Shown: piece after piece, positions 15,144-23,836 of the stretch
Layout: every line of letters starts with the position of its first letter
Numbering within the stretch: the stretch's first letter is position 1
NCBI RefSeq assembly: GCF_024345975.1
Contig: NZ_JAGQCD010000015.1
Span: 1 to 64,000, forward strand
From: Cyanobium sp. Cruz-8D1
GTDB taxonomy: Bacteria; Cyanobacteriota; Cyanobacteriia; PCC-6307; Cyanobiaceae
Direction of reading: 5' to 3'
DNA: 64,000 nt
Notes under the pieces: model-generated
Told to the model about the DNA's origin: nothing
Database searches by the model: none
The model's input: only the letters and a program-made list of their open reading frames with translations
Position numbers and translations under genes: made by a program

Positions 15144-15687
15144 GATTGATCAGGCGACGACCCTTGAGGAGTTGGCGGTGATCATCAGTTCGGCTCTTGA
15201 GGCGGCTGGGATCATTGCAACCTTGTCGGGAGGAAGTGCGGTTTCGATTTACAGCGAGAATCACTATGTGAGCCATGATCTGGACTTCGTGACGTCAGCC
15301 GATGCCGGGATGCTTCGAGGGGTCATGTCTCCGCTCGGTTTCGTCCAGAGTGCATCCAGGCGGCTCTTTGAGCATCCCCGCACCGAGTGGCTCGTGGAGT
15401 TTCTAGCTGGGCCGCTTGGTTTTGGCTCCAGAGTGATGGATCACCGTGCGATTCCCATGCTGGAGACACCGTTTGGATCCCTGCGAATCATCACCCCAAG
15501 CCTTTGCGTGATCGACAGGTTGGCTGCCTATCTGCACTGGAATGATCGCCAGTGCTGGGATCAGGCGGTTCTGGTGTGCCGCAGCCATCCTGTGGACTGG
15601 GACGACATGGCCACCTGGGCCAGGAACGAGGGGCTGGATGTACACGTCATTGATCGCTTGCGGGCGGTAGCAAGTTCTCCTCCTTAG
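15136..15687 (+). CDS. Nucleotidyltransferase-fold protein (candidate toxin)
   Basis: This 183-residue protein of the polymerase-beta nucleotidyltransferase superfamily has the active-site pattern GGSAVSIY at about 31-38 followed by SHDLDFV at about 47-53. These supply the G-S and D-x-D residues that bind metal and NTP. The remaining part (LEHPRTEWLVEFLAGP, ITPSLCVIDRLAAYLHWNDRQCWDQA) resembles the DUF6036/AbiEii-like group. In AbiE systems such a protein transfers nucleotides and is toxic unless a winged-helix partner controls it. The gene overlaps such a partner here. Toxin activity is inference from family and context; no HEPN partner is present. Confidence 0.7.
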   Translation: MAEIDQATTLEELAVIISSALEAAGIIATLSGGSAVSIYSENHYVSHDLDFVTSADAGMLRGVMSPLGFVQSASRRLFEHPRTEWLVEFLAGPLGFGSRVMDHRAIPMLETPFGSLRIITPSLCVIDRLAAYLHWNDRQCWDQAVLVCRSHPVDWDDMATWARNEGLDVHVIDRLRAVASSPP

Positions 15688-15783
15688 CCATCTGATTGGC
15701 CCCATTCGGGGGCCCATCGCGGGCCGACAACCCATCATCTGAGGCGAGAATGCAGTCCCTAGCGCCGCCACCGCTCCGCCGCC

Positions 15784-16717
15784 ATGGTCCAGGCCCAGCC
15801 AGCCGCCCAGGCCCAGCCAGCCGCGCCGCCGCCCAACTGGGTGGCCTCGCGCCATCCCCTCGGCTGGCTGATCGACCGGCTGCTGGCCATTGAGCCGCTG
15901 CGGCAGCTGCTGTTCCTGCAGGCCCGGCAGCTGATCATCCGCACCGCCGAGCGCCGCGGCATCGCCTGGCGGGACCGGCGTGAGGAGCTGCTGCGCCAGG
16001 CCGAGCCGCTGCTGGCCAGCAGCACCGACGCGGCCACCCGAACGCCTCCCTACTACCAGGCCCGGTTCCACGCCTACCAGGAAGGCAACCTCTGCTGGCA
16101 GGCGGCGGGTGAGGCGGAGCAGGCCACTGATGCCATGGCGCTGCGGGTGTGGCCAGAGGAAACCCTGGAGCCGCAGCAGGCCCAGGAGCGCTTGCGGGCG
16201 GCGATCTTCGCGGCGATCGAACCGAGCCTCAGCGGTCCGATGCACAGCGCCCTCGACATCGGCTGCTCGGTGGGCGTCGGCACCCTGGCCCTCAAGGACT
16301 GGCTGGAGCGGCGCGAGGGCCAGGGCGTGGCCGTTGATGGCCTCGACCTCTCCCCCCAGATGCTGGCGGTGGCCAGGGTCCGGGATTCCGAGGGCCGCAT
16401 CCGCCGCTGGCACCACGCCGCCGCCGAGGCCACCGGCCTGCCGGCGGCCAGCGTCGATCTGATCACGCTCCAGTTCGTCTGCCATGAGCTGCCCGCAGGC
16501 GCCACCCGGGCGGTGCTGCGCGAGGCGGCCCGGCTGCTGCGGCCCGGCGGGGTGGTGGCCCTGGTGGATCAGGACCCCGATTCGGACGTGATCCGCGCCC
16601 TACCTGGAGGACTACTTCGGCCTTGATCTGCCCAGGACCCTGGAGCAGGCTGGTTTCCGCGAGGTGCGTCGGGAGGCCTGCGATCCCCGCCACCGGGTGC
16701 TGGTGGCCGTGCGCTGA
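15784..16717 (+). pseudogene. SAM-dependent methyltransferase, disrupted near the 3-prime end
   Basis: The main frame (ATG 15784) encodes an N-terminal helical region with PYYQARFHAYQEGNLCW, then a class I methyltransferase fold. Motif I is ALDIGCSVGVGTLAL near residue 157, then DGLDLSPQMLAVAR, LPAASVDLITLQFVCHELP and LLRPGGVVALVDQDP. After DSDVIRAL the frame drifts and stops at 16626. The expected end, YLEDYFGLDLPRTLEQAGF to VLVAVR, continues in another frame from 16601 to the stop at 16717. Related proteins have further residues between the two parts, so a small deletion that is not a multiple of three is likely. The substrate is unknown. Confidence 0.72.
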
Positions 16718-16749
16718 GGCCCCCCGAGTGCGCCGGGCGCCCCTTGCGC

Positions 16750-17751
16750 TCAGCCCCAGCCGGCCAGGGTGATCTTGCCGATGGTGCTCCCGGAGGCCAG
16801 CTGGGCGTGGGCGATCGCCAGGTTCGCGGCGTTGATGGGGCTGAGGGTGCGGCCCAGGGTGGGGCGCAGCTCGCCGGCCTCCAGCAGCTGGGCGAGCCGG
16901 TCGAGGATCTCCCCCTGCCGCCCCATGTCGGCGGTCTGGAACTGGGAGCGGCTGAACATGAACTCCCAGGCGAACGTCACGCTCTTGGCCTTGAGCAGGT
17001 TGAGGTCGAGGGGGCGGCGGTTGCCCACGATCGCCACGATCGACCCAAGCGGCGCAATGAGCGCGGCCATCACCTCCCAGTAGGCGTCGGTGTCGCTGAA
17101 GTTGGCGATCCGGTCGACCGCCTCAAAACCCAGGGCGGCCAGCTGGGGGGCCAGGGGCCGGTGGTGGTCGACGACGTGGTCGGCCCCCAGCTGCCGCACC
17201 CAGGCGGCGCTCTCGGGGCGCGAGGCGCTGGCGATCACCACGGCCCCGGCCCGCCGGGCCAGCTGGATGGCGATCGAGCCCACCCCGCCGGCGCCGCCGA
17301 GGATCAGCAGGCTGGGGCCCATGCCGCTCCCAGCCGCACCAGCGTCAGGATCGAGCCCGAGCCGCTCGAACAGGCACTCCCAGGCCGTCAGCCCCGTCAG
17401 CGGCACGCTGGCCGCCTCGGCCCAGGAGAGCCGCGCCGGTTTGCGGCCCACCAGCCGCTCGTCCACCAGCACGGCTTCGGCGTTGCAGCCGGCCCTTCCC
17501 GCATCGCCGGCGAACATCACCGCATCCCCCACCCGGAAGCGGCCCACCCGCTCCCCGGCCGCCACCACCACCCCGGCGGCGTCCCAGCCCAGCTGCCTCG
17601 GAGCCGCGCCGGCGCCCACGGCGGCCCGCAGCTTGGTGTCGATCGGGTTCACTGCCACCGCTTCGATCCGCACCAGCAGGTCGCCGGGGCCGGGGGTGGG
17701 CTCCGGCAGCTCTGTGTCGACCAGGGCCGGGGTGGCAAGAATGGCTCTCAT
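16750..17751 (-). CDS. Zinc-type alcohol dehydrogenase / quinone oxidoreductase family protein
   Basis: This 333-residue medium-chain dehydrogenase/reductase has an N-terminal GroES-like domain (PGPGDLLVRIEAVAVNPIDTK, GWDAAGVVVAAG) and a Rossmann domain with the nucleotide motif LGGAGGVGSIAIQ near residue 152. The catalytic zinc ligands of true alcohol dehydrogenases are not evident, so it fits the zinc-independent quinone-oxidoreductase side, adh_fam_1 type. The C-terminal SGSTIGKITL is typical. It reduces quinones or reactive carbonyls with NADPH, presumably in the cytosol. A small secreted-protein gene ends ten bases upstream on the same strand, suggesting co-transcription. Confidence 0.87.
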   Translation of the reverse strand: MRAILATPALVDTELPEPTPGPGDLLVRIEAVAVNPIDTKLRAAVGAGAAPRQLGWDAAGVVVAAGERVGRFRVGDAVMFAGDAGRAGCNAEAVLVDERLVGRKPARLSWAEAASVPLTGLTAWECLFERLGLDPDAGAAGSGMGPSLLILGGAGGVGSIAIQLARRAGAVVIASASRPESAAWVRQLGADHVVDHHRPLAPQLAALGFEAVDRIANFSDTDAYWEVMAALIAPLGSIVAIVGNRRPLDLNLLKAKSVTFAWEFMFSRSQFQTADMGRQGEILDRLAQLLEAGELRPTLGRTLSPINAANLAIAHAQLASGSTIGKITLAGWG

Positions 17752-17761
17752 GGGGGCGGGT

Positions 17762-18037
17762 TCAGTAGCGGCAGTCGCCCACCTCCCCCTTCAGGGGCGG
17801 TTTGCAGGGGAAGCGCAGCGGCACGAAGATCCGGTTGCCGCTGGTGTCCCTGCCCTTGCCGGACACCTCCCGGTAGGTCATGGACTGGCCGTCCTTCCAG
17901 CCGTCGCGGGGGATCTGGGGCGGGACCATCTGGGCCCGGGCGGGGGCCGCCAGCCCGACCCCCACTCCCAGCAGCAGGGGCAGCAACGCGCCGCCGGCCC
18001 ACGGCTTCAAGACCTCGCGGCGGCAGCGGATGGACAC
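17762..18037 (-). CDS. Small secreted protein of unknown function
   Basis: The GTG start at 18037 gives 91 residues: a basic n-region (RCRREVLK), a hydrophobic core (GALLPLLLGVGVGLA), an APARA cleavage-like site, then a mature chain with VPPQIPRDGWKDG, RIFVPLRFPCK and EVGDCRY. The two Cys residues of the mature part could form a disulfide in the periplasm. I do not recognise the family. It starts divergently from the aldolase/dehydrogenase gene and precedes the alcohol dehydrogenase gene by ten bases. Confidence 0.6.
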   Translation of the reverse strand: MSIRCRREVLKPWAGGALLPLLLGVGVGLAAPARAQMVPPQIPRDGWKDGQSMTYREVSGKGRDTSGNRIFVPLRFPCKPPLKGEVGDCRY

Positions 18038-18094
18038 GGTCAGCCCCTGGAGGATCGCTCCCCGTAGTCTCCCCCCAGAGTCCCGTTTCGCCCC

Positions 18095-20206
18095 ATGGCC
18101 GTGCAACATCGCTGGTCGGATGCCGCCGCCCGCGAGGCGATCGCCCGCTACGGCGCACAGGGCATCGGCGAAGACCTGGCCCTGCGCACCTACTCGGCCC
18201 GGCTGCTGGGGGCCGACCCCGAGCTGGTGCTCCACGGCGGCGGCAACACCTCGGTGAAGACCACCGTGCACGGGCTGCTGGGGGAAGCGATCCGGGTGCT
18301 GTGCGTCAAGGGTTCGGGCTGGGACCTGGGCACGATCGAGCCGCCCGGCCATCCGGCGGTGCGGCTGGAGCCCCTGCAGGCATTGCGGGTCCTGGAGTCC
18401 CTCAGTGACGAGGCGATGGTGGCGGCCCAGCGCCAGAACCTGATCGATCCGGCCGCCCCCAACCCCTCGGTGGAGGCGCTGCTGCATGCCTTCCTGCCCC
18501 ACACCTTCGTCGACCACACCCACTCGATCGCCCTGCTGGCCCTGGCCGACCAGCCCGATGCGGCCGAGGTGTGCCGCGAGGTCTACGGCGATCGGGTGGC
18601 CCTGGTGCCCTACGTGATGCCCGGTTTCGCCCTGGCCAAGGCGGCGGCCCTGGCCTATGAGGCCGCGGCGGCCGGCGGTCGCGAACCGGAGGGCATGGTG
18701 CTGCTGCAGCACGGCCTGTTCTCCTTCGGTGCGAGCGCCGAGCAGAGCTACGACCGGATGATCGACCTGGTGCGGCGGGCCGAGGAGCGCCTGGCCCGCG
18801 GTGAGCGCTCGCTCCATGCCGTGGCCGTGCCGGAGCGCCCGGCCCCTGCGGCGGCGGTGCTGCCGGTGCTGCGGGGCGCCCTGGGCCGGGCCGCCGTCGC
18901 CGCCGGCGTCCGTCCCCACTGGATCCTGGCGCTGCGCGATACCCCCCTGGCCCGCGCCATCAGCGACGACGCCCGATTGGGCGACTGGGCCGGCCGCGGC
19001 GTCGCCACCCCCGACCACGTCATCCGCACCAAGGCCCGGCCCCTGGTGCTGCCGCCCCTGCCGACCGGCGGCGACGGCCCGGCCCTGGCCGCCTGGGGCC
19101 GCTCCCTTGAGCAGGCCCTCGACGCCTACGCCGCCGAGTACCGCGCCTACGTCCAGCGCCAGAACGCCGCCGCGGGGGGCGTCAAAAAGGCGCTTGATCC
19201 CCTGCCGCGGGTGGCGGCGATCCCGGGCCTGGGGCTGGTGGGGTTCGGCAAGTCGGCCGCCGAGGCGGCCACCGTGGCCGACATCGCAGGCGCCTGGGCC
19301 CAGACCCTGCTGGCGGCGGAAGCCATCGGCCGCTTCGCGCCGGTGGGCGAGGCCGACACCTTCGCCATGGAGTACTGGAGCCTGGAGCAGGCCAAGCTCG
19401 GCAAGGCGGCCGAGAAGCCCCTGGCCCGCCAGGTGGTGCTGGTCACCGGCGGCGCCGGCGCCATCGGGGCGGCGATCGCCCGGGCCTTCGCCGCCGCCGG
19501 AGCCGATGTGGCCGTGCTCGATCTCCACCAGGACGCCGCCGAAGCGGTAGCCGCCGCCTGCGGCAAGCGGGCCCTCGGCACCGCCTGCGATGTCACCGAC
19601 CCTGCGGCGGTGCAGGCCGCCGTCGCGGCGGTGGCGGCCCATTTCGGCGGCCTCGACATCGTGGTGAGTAACGCTGGCGCCGCCTGGACCGGCCCGATGG
19701 CCACCCTGGCCGACGCCGACCTGCGGGCCAGCTTCGAGCTCAACTTCTTCGCCCATCAGAGCGTGGCCCAGGCGGCCCTGGCGGTGTTCCGCGCCCAGGA
19801 CCGTCCCCAGGACGGCGGTCGCCCGGTGCTGGGCGGCCAGCTGCTGTTCAACGTCAGCAAGCAGGCCCTCAACCCCGGCCCCAACTTCGGCGCCTACGGC
19901 ATCAGCAAGGCGGCCCTGCTGGCCCTGGTGCGCCAGTACGCGCTGGAGGAAGGCGAAGCGGGCGTGCGGGTCAATGCCATCAACGCCGACCGCATCCGCT
20001 CCGGCCTGCTCGACGACACGATGATCAAGGAGCGCTCCGCCGCCCGCGGCCTCAGCGAAGAGCTCTACATGGCCGGCAACCTGCTGGGCGCCGAGGTGCG
20101 TGCCAGCGATGTGGCCGACGCCTTCGTGGCCCTGGCCCTGATGCAGCGCACCACCGGCGCCGTACTCACCGTCGATGGCGGCAACGTGGCGGCGATGGTG
20201 CGATGA
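18095..20206 (+). CDS. Bifunctional aldolase / short-chain dehydrogenase
   Basis: This 703-residue fusion has a class II aldolase-like domain at residues about 20-420 (HGGGNTSVKTT, VKGSGWDLG, LQHGLFSFG). A short-chain dehydrogenase follows from about 445, with VTGGAGAIGAAIARA for NAD binding, SNAGAAW, and the catalytic YGISK near residue 602. The architecture equals that of RhaD/RhaE-type proteins, which cleave rhamnulose 1-phosphate and oxidise the lactaldehyde formed. No other rhamnose genes are nearby, so the true sugar is open. The C-terminal TTGAVLTVDGGN is typical of the dehydrogenase family. The end lies next to a strong hairpin shared with the convergent acyltransferase gene. Confidence 0.9.
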   Translation: MAVQHRWSDAAAREAIARYGAQGIGEDLALRTYSARLLGADPELVLHGGGNTSVKTTVHGLLGEAIRVLCVKGSGWDLGTIEPPGHPAVRLEPLQALRVLESLSDEAMVAAQRQNLIDPAAPNPSVEALLHAFLPHTFVDHTHSIALLALADQPDAAEVCREVYGDRVALVPYVMPGFALAKAAALAYEAAAAGGREPEGMVLLQHGLFSFGASAEQSYDRMIDLVRRAEERLARGERSLHAVAVPERPAPAAAVLPVLRGALGRAAVAAGVRPHWILALRDTPLARAISDDARLGDWAGRGVATPDHVIRTKARPLVLPPLPTGGDGPALAAWGRSLEQALDAYAAEYRAYVQRQNAAAGGVKKALDPLPRVAAIPGLGLVGFGKSAAEAATVADIAGAWAQTLLAAEAIGRFAPVGEADTFAMEYWSLEQAKLGKAAEKPLARQVVLVTGGAGAIGAAIARAFAAAGADVAVLDLHQDAAEAVAAACGKRALGTACDVTDPAAVQAAVAAVAAHFGGLDIVVSNAGAAWTGPMATLADADLRASFELNFFAHQSVAQAALAVFRAQDRPQDGGRPVLGGQLLFNVSKQALNPGPNFGAYGISKAALLALVRQYALEEGEAGVRVNAINADRIRSGLLDDTMIKERSAARGLSEELYMAGNLLGAEVRASDVADAFVALALMQRTTGAVLTVDGGNVAAMVR

Positions 20207-20222
20207 GCGTCCTTATTCGGGT

Positions 20223-20242
20223 GGGGGGTCTTCCTACCCCCC
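20223..20242. terminator. Hairpin between convergent genes
   Basis: GGGGGGT (20223-20229), a six-base loop and ACCCCCC (20236-20242) form a perfect 7-bp stem in the 41-bp gap between two convergent genes. It would work from either side. No T-tract is present. Confidence 0.55.
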
Positions 20243-20247
20243 TGGGA

Positions 20248-22335
20248 TCAGGGTCGCGCTGGAGTGGCTGGAAGGAGCGCCTTGGCCTGCAGGAACCGCC
20301 GGAGATCCACCAGCAGGTGAAGTGCCCCCAGCTTGCTCAAGTGATTGGAGTCCAGATAGAGCGATTGATCACCAAGAAAGACCTGACAAGTCTTTCCATC
20401 CCGGCATAACCAGGGCAGCGGATCATAGACGTAGACGTTGTCTTGACGACTGCTGACAGACTTCAGGGCATCGGCAATGGATCCTGTTCGCTCCAAGATG
20501 GCGCTTTTGTCCGTGCCTAATTGATCACCCTGGCATTGCGTGCCTTCAAAGGGTGTGAACCACTGGCGGTTGCATCGTGCAGAGACGGCTTCGCGTCTGG
20601 AGGCATAGTATTCATGGTCCGGTTTTGGGCCGATGATCACGAGCTTGCCATTCACCGTCCTGAGGCTGGTGGCCAGTTGGTCCAGCGCTTTTTCGTAATC
20701 GGCGAGATTCATTTCCACGCTCCGGCGATCCCCTGAGGGGTGGGCCTGGAACTGATGGCGCATGTGGCCCTCGTATCCGAAGTGCCCCTGCAGGAAGGAA
20801 TCGACAATCACAACGCCGCCGCCATGCTTGCGAATGGTATCGATCAGGAAGGCTGCAGTTTCCTTCGTCTGTCCGTAGCAGCCTTGATTCGCCTCGCCCT
20901 GGCCTGGGAAGACACAACCCAACCGCGCCATGAAGAAGACACTGCGGCCTTCCTTGGCGAGGGCGTCGGCAATGGGAAACCCGGCTTCGGCATGGCTGTC
21001 CCCGACCAGTGCGATCAGGGGACCGGGTTGGTCGGCGTTGGCCAGGCAGAACCTCCGGTAGATGTCGAGCAACGTCTGCTTGGAAACGAGTTGGGTGGAA
21101 AAGATGCAATTGCCTCGGCGACTTTTCTCGGCAGACGTGAGTGGTGTCAGTGCCGGCTTCAGATAGCGTGCGATGCGATCCTCCCCGGCATCCTTTGTGC
21201 CTGTGAACAGAAATCGATTCCATTGCCAGCGACTCAGTGGCATCAGCAGAAGCGCTGCCCCAAGGACAGCACTGAGGCCATAGGGGACGGTGCGTTGTTC
21301 TGTCCTGGACCATGCCTTGTGCCGAAAGGGTGTCTCCACCCAGCGATAGGACGCCGCGGCCAGCAGCACCATGATCCCGGCCTGGAAAGGGAACGACCAC
21401 CAGTGAATGCCAATCGTCTGGCGACTGATCACCAGCACGGCCCAGTGCCAAAGATAGAGAGAGTACGAAATCAGGCCGATCCAGACCAGCTTTGGCTGGG
21501 AGAAGCCCCGTCTGGTGGACGAATCCGTACGCAACTGCATGATCCAGGCCGCAGTCAGCAGCACCATCAGAATCGTCGCCGCCCGTCCGTTGGCCAACGG
21601 CAGGAACAGGGTTCCGATGAGAGCTGCGGTGACCAGGATCGGTGCCACTCGAGGCGTTGGATACTCTTTTTCAAGCGGCGACTGGCACAGAAAAATCAGA
21701 CATCCGGCGCCGATTTCCCAGAATCGTGGCGGCATCAGGAAGTAAGCCGCAGCCTGTTGACGGGTGTAGAGCTCGATGAAGGAAACCAGGGAAAGGGCAC
21801 TGAGAACGGCCATCCCTACGATCAGATTCCTGCGGCCAGAGGGTGATTTCCTGGTCCAGCCAGTCAGCCAGCCGATCCCGGGGAAGATCAGATAAAACTG
21901 TTCTTCGACGCCAAGAGACCAGGTATGGGTAAAGGCATTGAGCTTGGTGGCCGCCCCAAAGTAGTCGGTGGCCTGAAGCCACAGATAGAGATTCGAAAGG
22001 CCGAACAATGAGGCGATGCCCGTGTTGAGAGACAGGGCTGGATAGGGATCGAATAGGCAGACGAAAAGGCTGGTGACCAGAACGAAAATCACCAGAACGG
22101 GAATCAGTCGTTTGATGCGGCGACTGTAAAAATCCCGAAGGAGGTCTGCCAGCCCCGTGCTGGTGCGGTTGTTTAACGAGGCGGTGATGACATAGCCGGA
22201 AATGACAAAAAAGATATCGACACCTAGATAGCCGCTTGGCATCAAGCTGCCATTGAAGTGATTGATGATCACCGCGATGACGGCAAGGGCGCGCAGGCCG
22301 TCGATCTCCGAGCGGTAGGACGGTGAACGCAACAT
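20248..22335 (-). CDS. Acyltransferase-3 / SGNH fusion (surface polysaccharide O-acyltransferase)
   Basis: This 695-residue protein starts with the acyltransferase-3 membrane domain (YRSEIDGLRALAVIAVIINH, GYLGVDIFFVISGY, WSLGVEEQFYLIFP), with about ten helices up to residue 370. It ends in a periplasmic SGNH hydrolase-like domain with ALVGDSHAEAG near residue 447 and a late SNHLSKLG as the Asp/His block. Such OafA-type proteins move acetyl or other acyl groups across the inner membrane to sugars of O-antigen, exopolysaccharide or peptidoglycan. The gene is less GC-rich than its neighbours and stands alone between housekeeping genes, pointing to acquisition. It could decorate the capsule encoded at the right end of the window; that is speculation. 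Confidence 0.9.
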   Translation of the reverse strand: MLRSPSYRSEIDGLRALAVIAVIINHFNGSLMPSGYLGVDIFFVISGYVITASLNNRTSTGLADLLRDFYSRRIKRLIPVLVIFVLVTSLFVCLFDPYPALSLNTGIASLFGLSNLYLWLQATDYFGAATKLNAFTHTWSLGVEEQFYLIFPGIGWLTGWTRKSPSGRRNLIVGMAVLSALSLVSFIELYTRQQAAAYFLMPPRFWEIGAGCLIFLCQSPLEKEYPTPRVAPILVTAALIGTLFLPLANGRAATILMVLLTAAWIMQLRTDSSTRRGFSQPKLVWIGLISYSLYLWHWAVLVISRQTIGIHWWSFPFQAGIMVLLAAASYRWVETPFRHKAWSRTEQRTVPYGLSAVLGAALLLMPLSRWQWNRFLFTGTKDAGEDRIARYLKPALTPLTSAEKSRRGNCIFSTQLVSKQTLLDIYRRFCLANADQPGPLIALVGDSHAEAGFPIADALAKEGRSVFFMARLGCVFPGQGEANQGCYGQTKETAAFLIDTIRKHGGGVVIVDSFLQGHFGYEGHMRHQFQAHPSGDRRSVEMNLADYEKALDQLATSLRTVNGKLVIIGPKPDHEYYASRREAVSARCNRQWFTPFEGTQCQGDQLGTDKSAILERTGSIADALKSVSSRQDNVYVYDPLPWLCRDGKTCQVFLGDQSLYLDSNHLSKLGALHLLVDLRRFLQAKALLPATPARP

Positions 22336-22411
22336 CTTTGCTTTGGGCTGCTCAAGGTGGATATCCGCAGCGAATCATCTCAGTGATTGAGGGATGGCAG
22401 CACCTCGATGT

Positions 22412-23836
22412 TCAGGTTGCTCCCTTCGCCCGCGCCGCCAGCCATAGCCCCAGCCCGCTCCACAGCACCACCAGGCCCAGGCAGAGGCCGGTCCAGGCCG
22501 GCAGGCCCCAGCCATCCACCACCAGGGGGGCCACCACGGTGATCACCCCCCCGGCCAGCAGGGGCTGGAGCAGCAGCTGCTTGATGGAGAATGCCGTCAC
22601 CGCCTGGCTGCGGTCGCCCGGGTCGGCCATGCGCAGCAGCAGCAGGCCGCTGGCCGCCACCCCCGTGGCCTGGCCGAACTCGATGATCGCCCGCTCGAAC
22701 CAGTCGGCCGGCAGGATCCGCGGGGCCAGGAGCAGGATCACCCCCAGGTTCCACAGCAGACCCGCCAGCGCCAGCACCGTCAGGGGGATCCAGTCGTGGG
22801 CCAGCAGGCTCAGGTCCAGGCAGGCGGTGGCGGCGGTGATCAGCAGATCGGCCGAGATGGTGCCGGTCTGGCCCTGGATGGCGGTCGAGACCCACTGGGT
22901 CTGGCCGCTCTTCTCCAGGATCAGGCGCACCAGCAGCGAGCCCACCAGGGCCAGGGGGAACACGGGCAAGGCGTCGATCACCAGGGCGAACACTCCGCCG
23001 CTGGCGTCGGCGACGAAGCGCAGCGCCGCCAGTGCCCCGCAGCCGAACAGCACCGCCACCCCCGCCAAGGCCAGGTTCACGGCCCAGTCGGCGAGCTGCC
23101 GCCACAGGGCCGGCACCTCCACGGTGCCTACCTCCAGGGGCAGGTCCAGCGGCACCTCCTGCAGGGGCGGGGTCTGCTCCTCCAGGATCGCCACCGCCTC
23201 CTCGATCAGCAGGGCCTCGGGGAACTTCAGCCAGCTCCGAGCCCGCCCCAGCACCACCAGCAGTCCGCCCACCACCGTCGACACCAGCAGCCCCACGGTG
23301 GCCATCGCCAGCCCCAGGGCCTGGGCCCCCTCCAGCCCCAGCCGCTCGTAGGTGGGCCCCATGGCCGCGGCTGAGCCGTGGCCGCCCTCGAAGGCCACCT
23401 CGATCAGGCAGGCCATCACCGGACTCACCCCCAGCCAGGGCTGCAGCACCAACAGCACCGCCAGTCCCCCCACCAGGAACTGGCCGAAGGCCAGGGTGAG
23501 CGCCAGCAGCACCTGGGCCGAGAGGGGACGCCACAGGCCCCCCAGCTTCGGCAGCGGCTTGCCCAGCAGCAGGGTGGCGAACACCAGGGTCAGCAGCGGC
23601 AGGGGCAGCTGGTCCCAGAGGTCGATCACCCGCTGGGGCAGCAGGGGCACCAGCCCGGCCGGGGCCACCACCAGCCCCAGACCACCGGCCAGCAGGGCCT
23701 CCGGCAGTCCCCAGCGCTTCATGCCCAGCAGGCCGCCGACGCTGGTGCCGATCAGCAACAGCACGGTCAGGGCGGCCAGGGCCAGGGCCAGCCATTCGAC
23801 GCCTTCCACCACCCCCGGCACCCGCGCGGCGATCAC
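22412..23836 (-). CDS. gltS: GltS-type sodium:glutamate symporter family protein
   Basis: This 474-residue polytopic membrane protein has the family signature EVAFEGGHGSAAAMGPTY near residue 150 and many hydrophobic segments in two inverted halves. It has about 70 residues more than E. coli GltS, mostly in a central hydrophilic loop with EEQTPPLQEVPLDLPLEV. The expected role is sodium-driven uptake of glutamate or a related carboxylate across the inner membrane; the substrate is unproven. The GTG start overlaps the stop of the upstream peptidase gene (GTGA), so the two are translationally coupled, suggesting peptide or amino-acid use. Confidence 0.83.
   Translation of the reverse strand: MIAARVPGVVEGVEWLALALAALTVLLLIGTSVGGLLGMKRWGLPEALLAGGLGLVVAPAGLVPLLPQRVIDLWDQLPLPLLTLVFATLLLGKPLPKLGGLWRPLSAQVLLALTLAFGQFLVGGLAVLLVLQPWLGVSPVMACLIEVAFEGGHGSAAAMGPTYERLGLEGAQALGLAMATVGLLVSTVVGGLLVVLGRARSWLKFPEALLIEEAVAILEEQTPPLQEVPLDLPLEVGTVEVPALWRQLADWAVNLALAGVAVLFGCGALAALRFVADASGGVFALVIDALPVFPLALVGSLLVRLILEKSGQTQWVSTAIQGQTGTISADLLITAATACLDLSLLAHDWIPLTVLALAGLLWNLGVILLLAPRILPADWFERAIIEFGQATGVAASGLLLLRMADPGDRSQAVTAFSIKQLLLQPLLAGGVITVVAPLVVDGWGLPAWTGLCLGLVVLWSGLGLWLAARAKGAT

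Noticed and set aside
17762-19756. A 664-codon minus-strand open frame
   Set aside because: Most of it is antisense to the aldolase/dehydrogenase. Only the last 91 codons, with a signal peptide, are kept as a gene.
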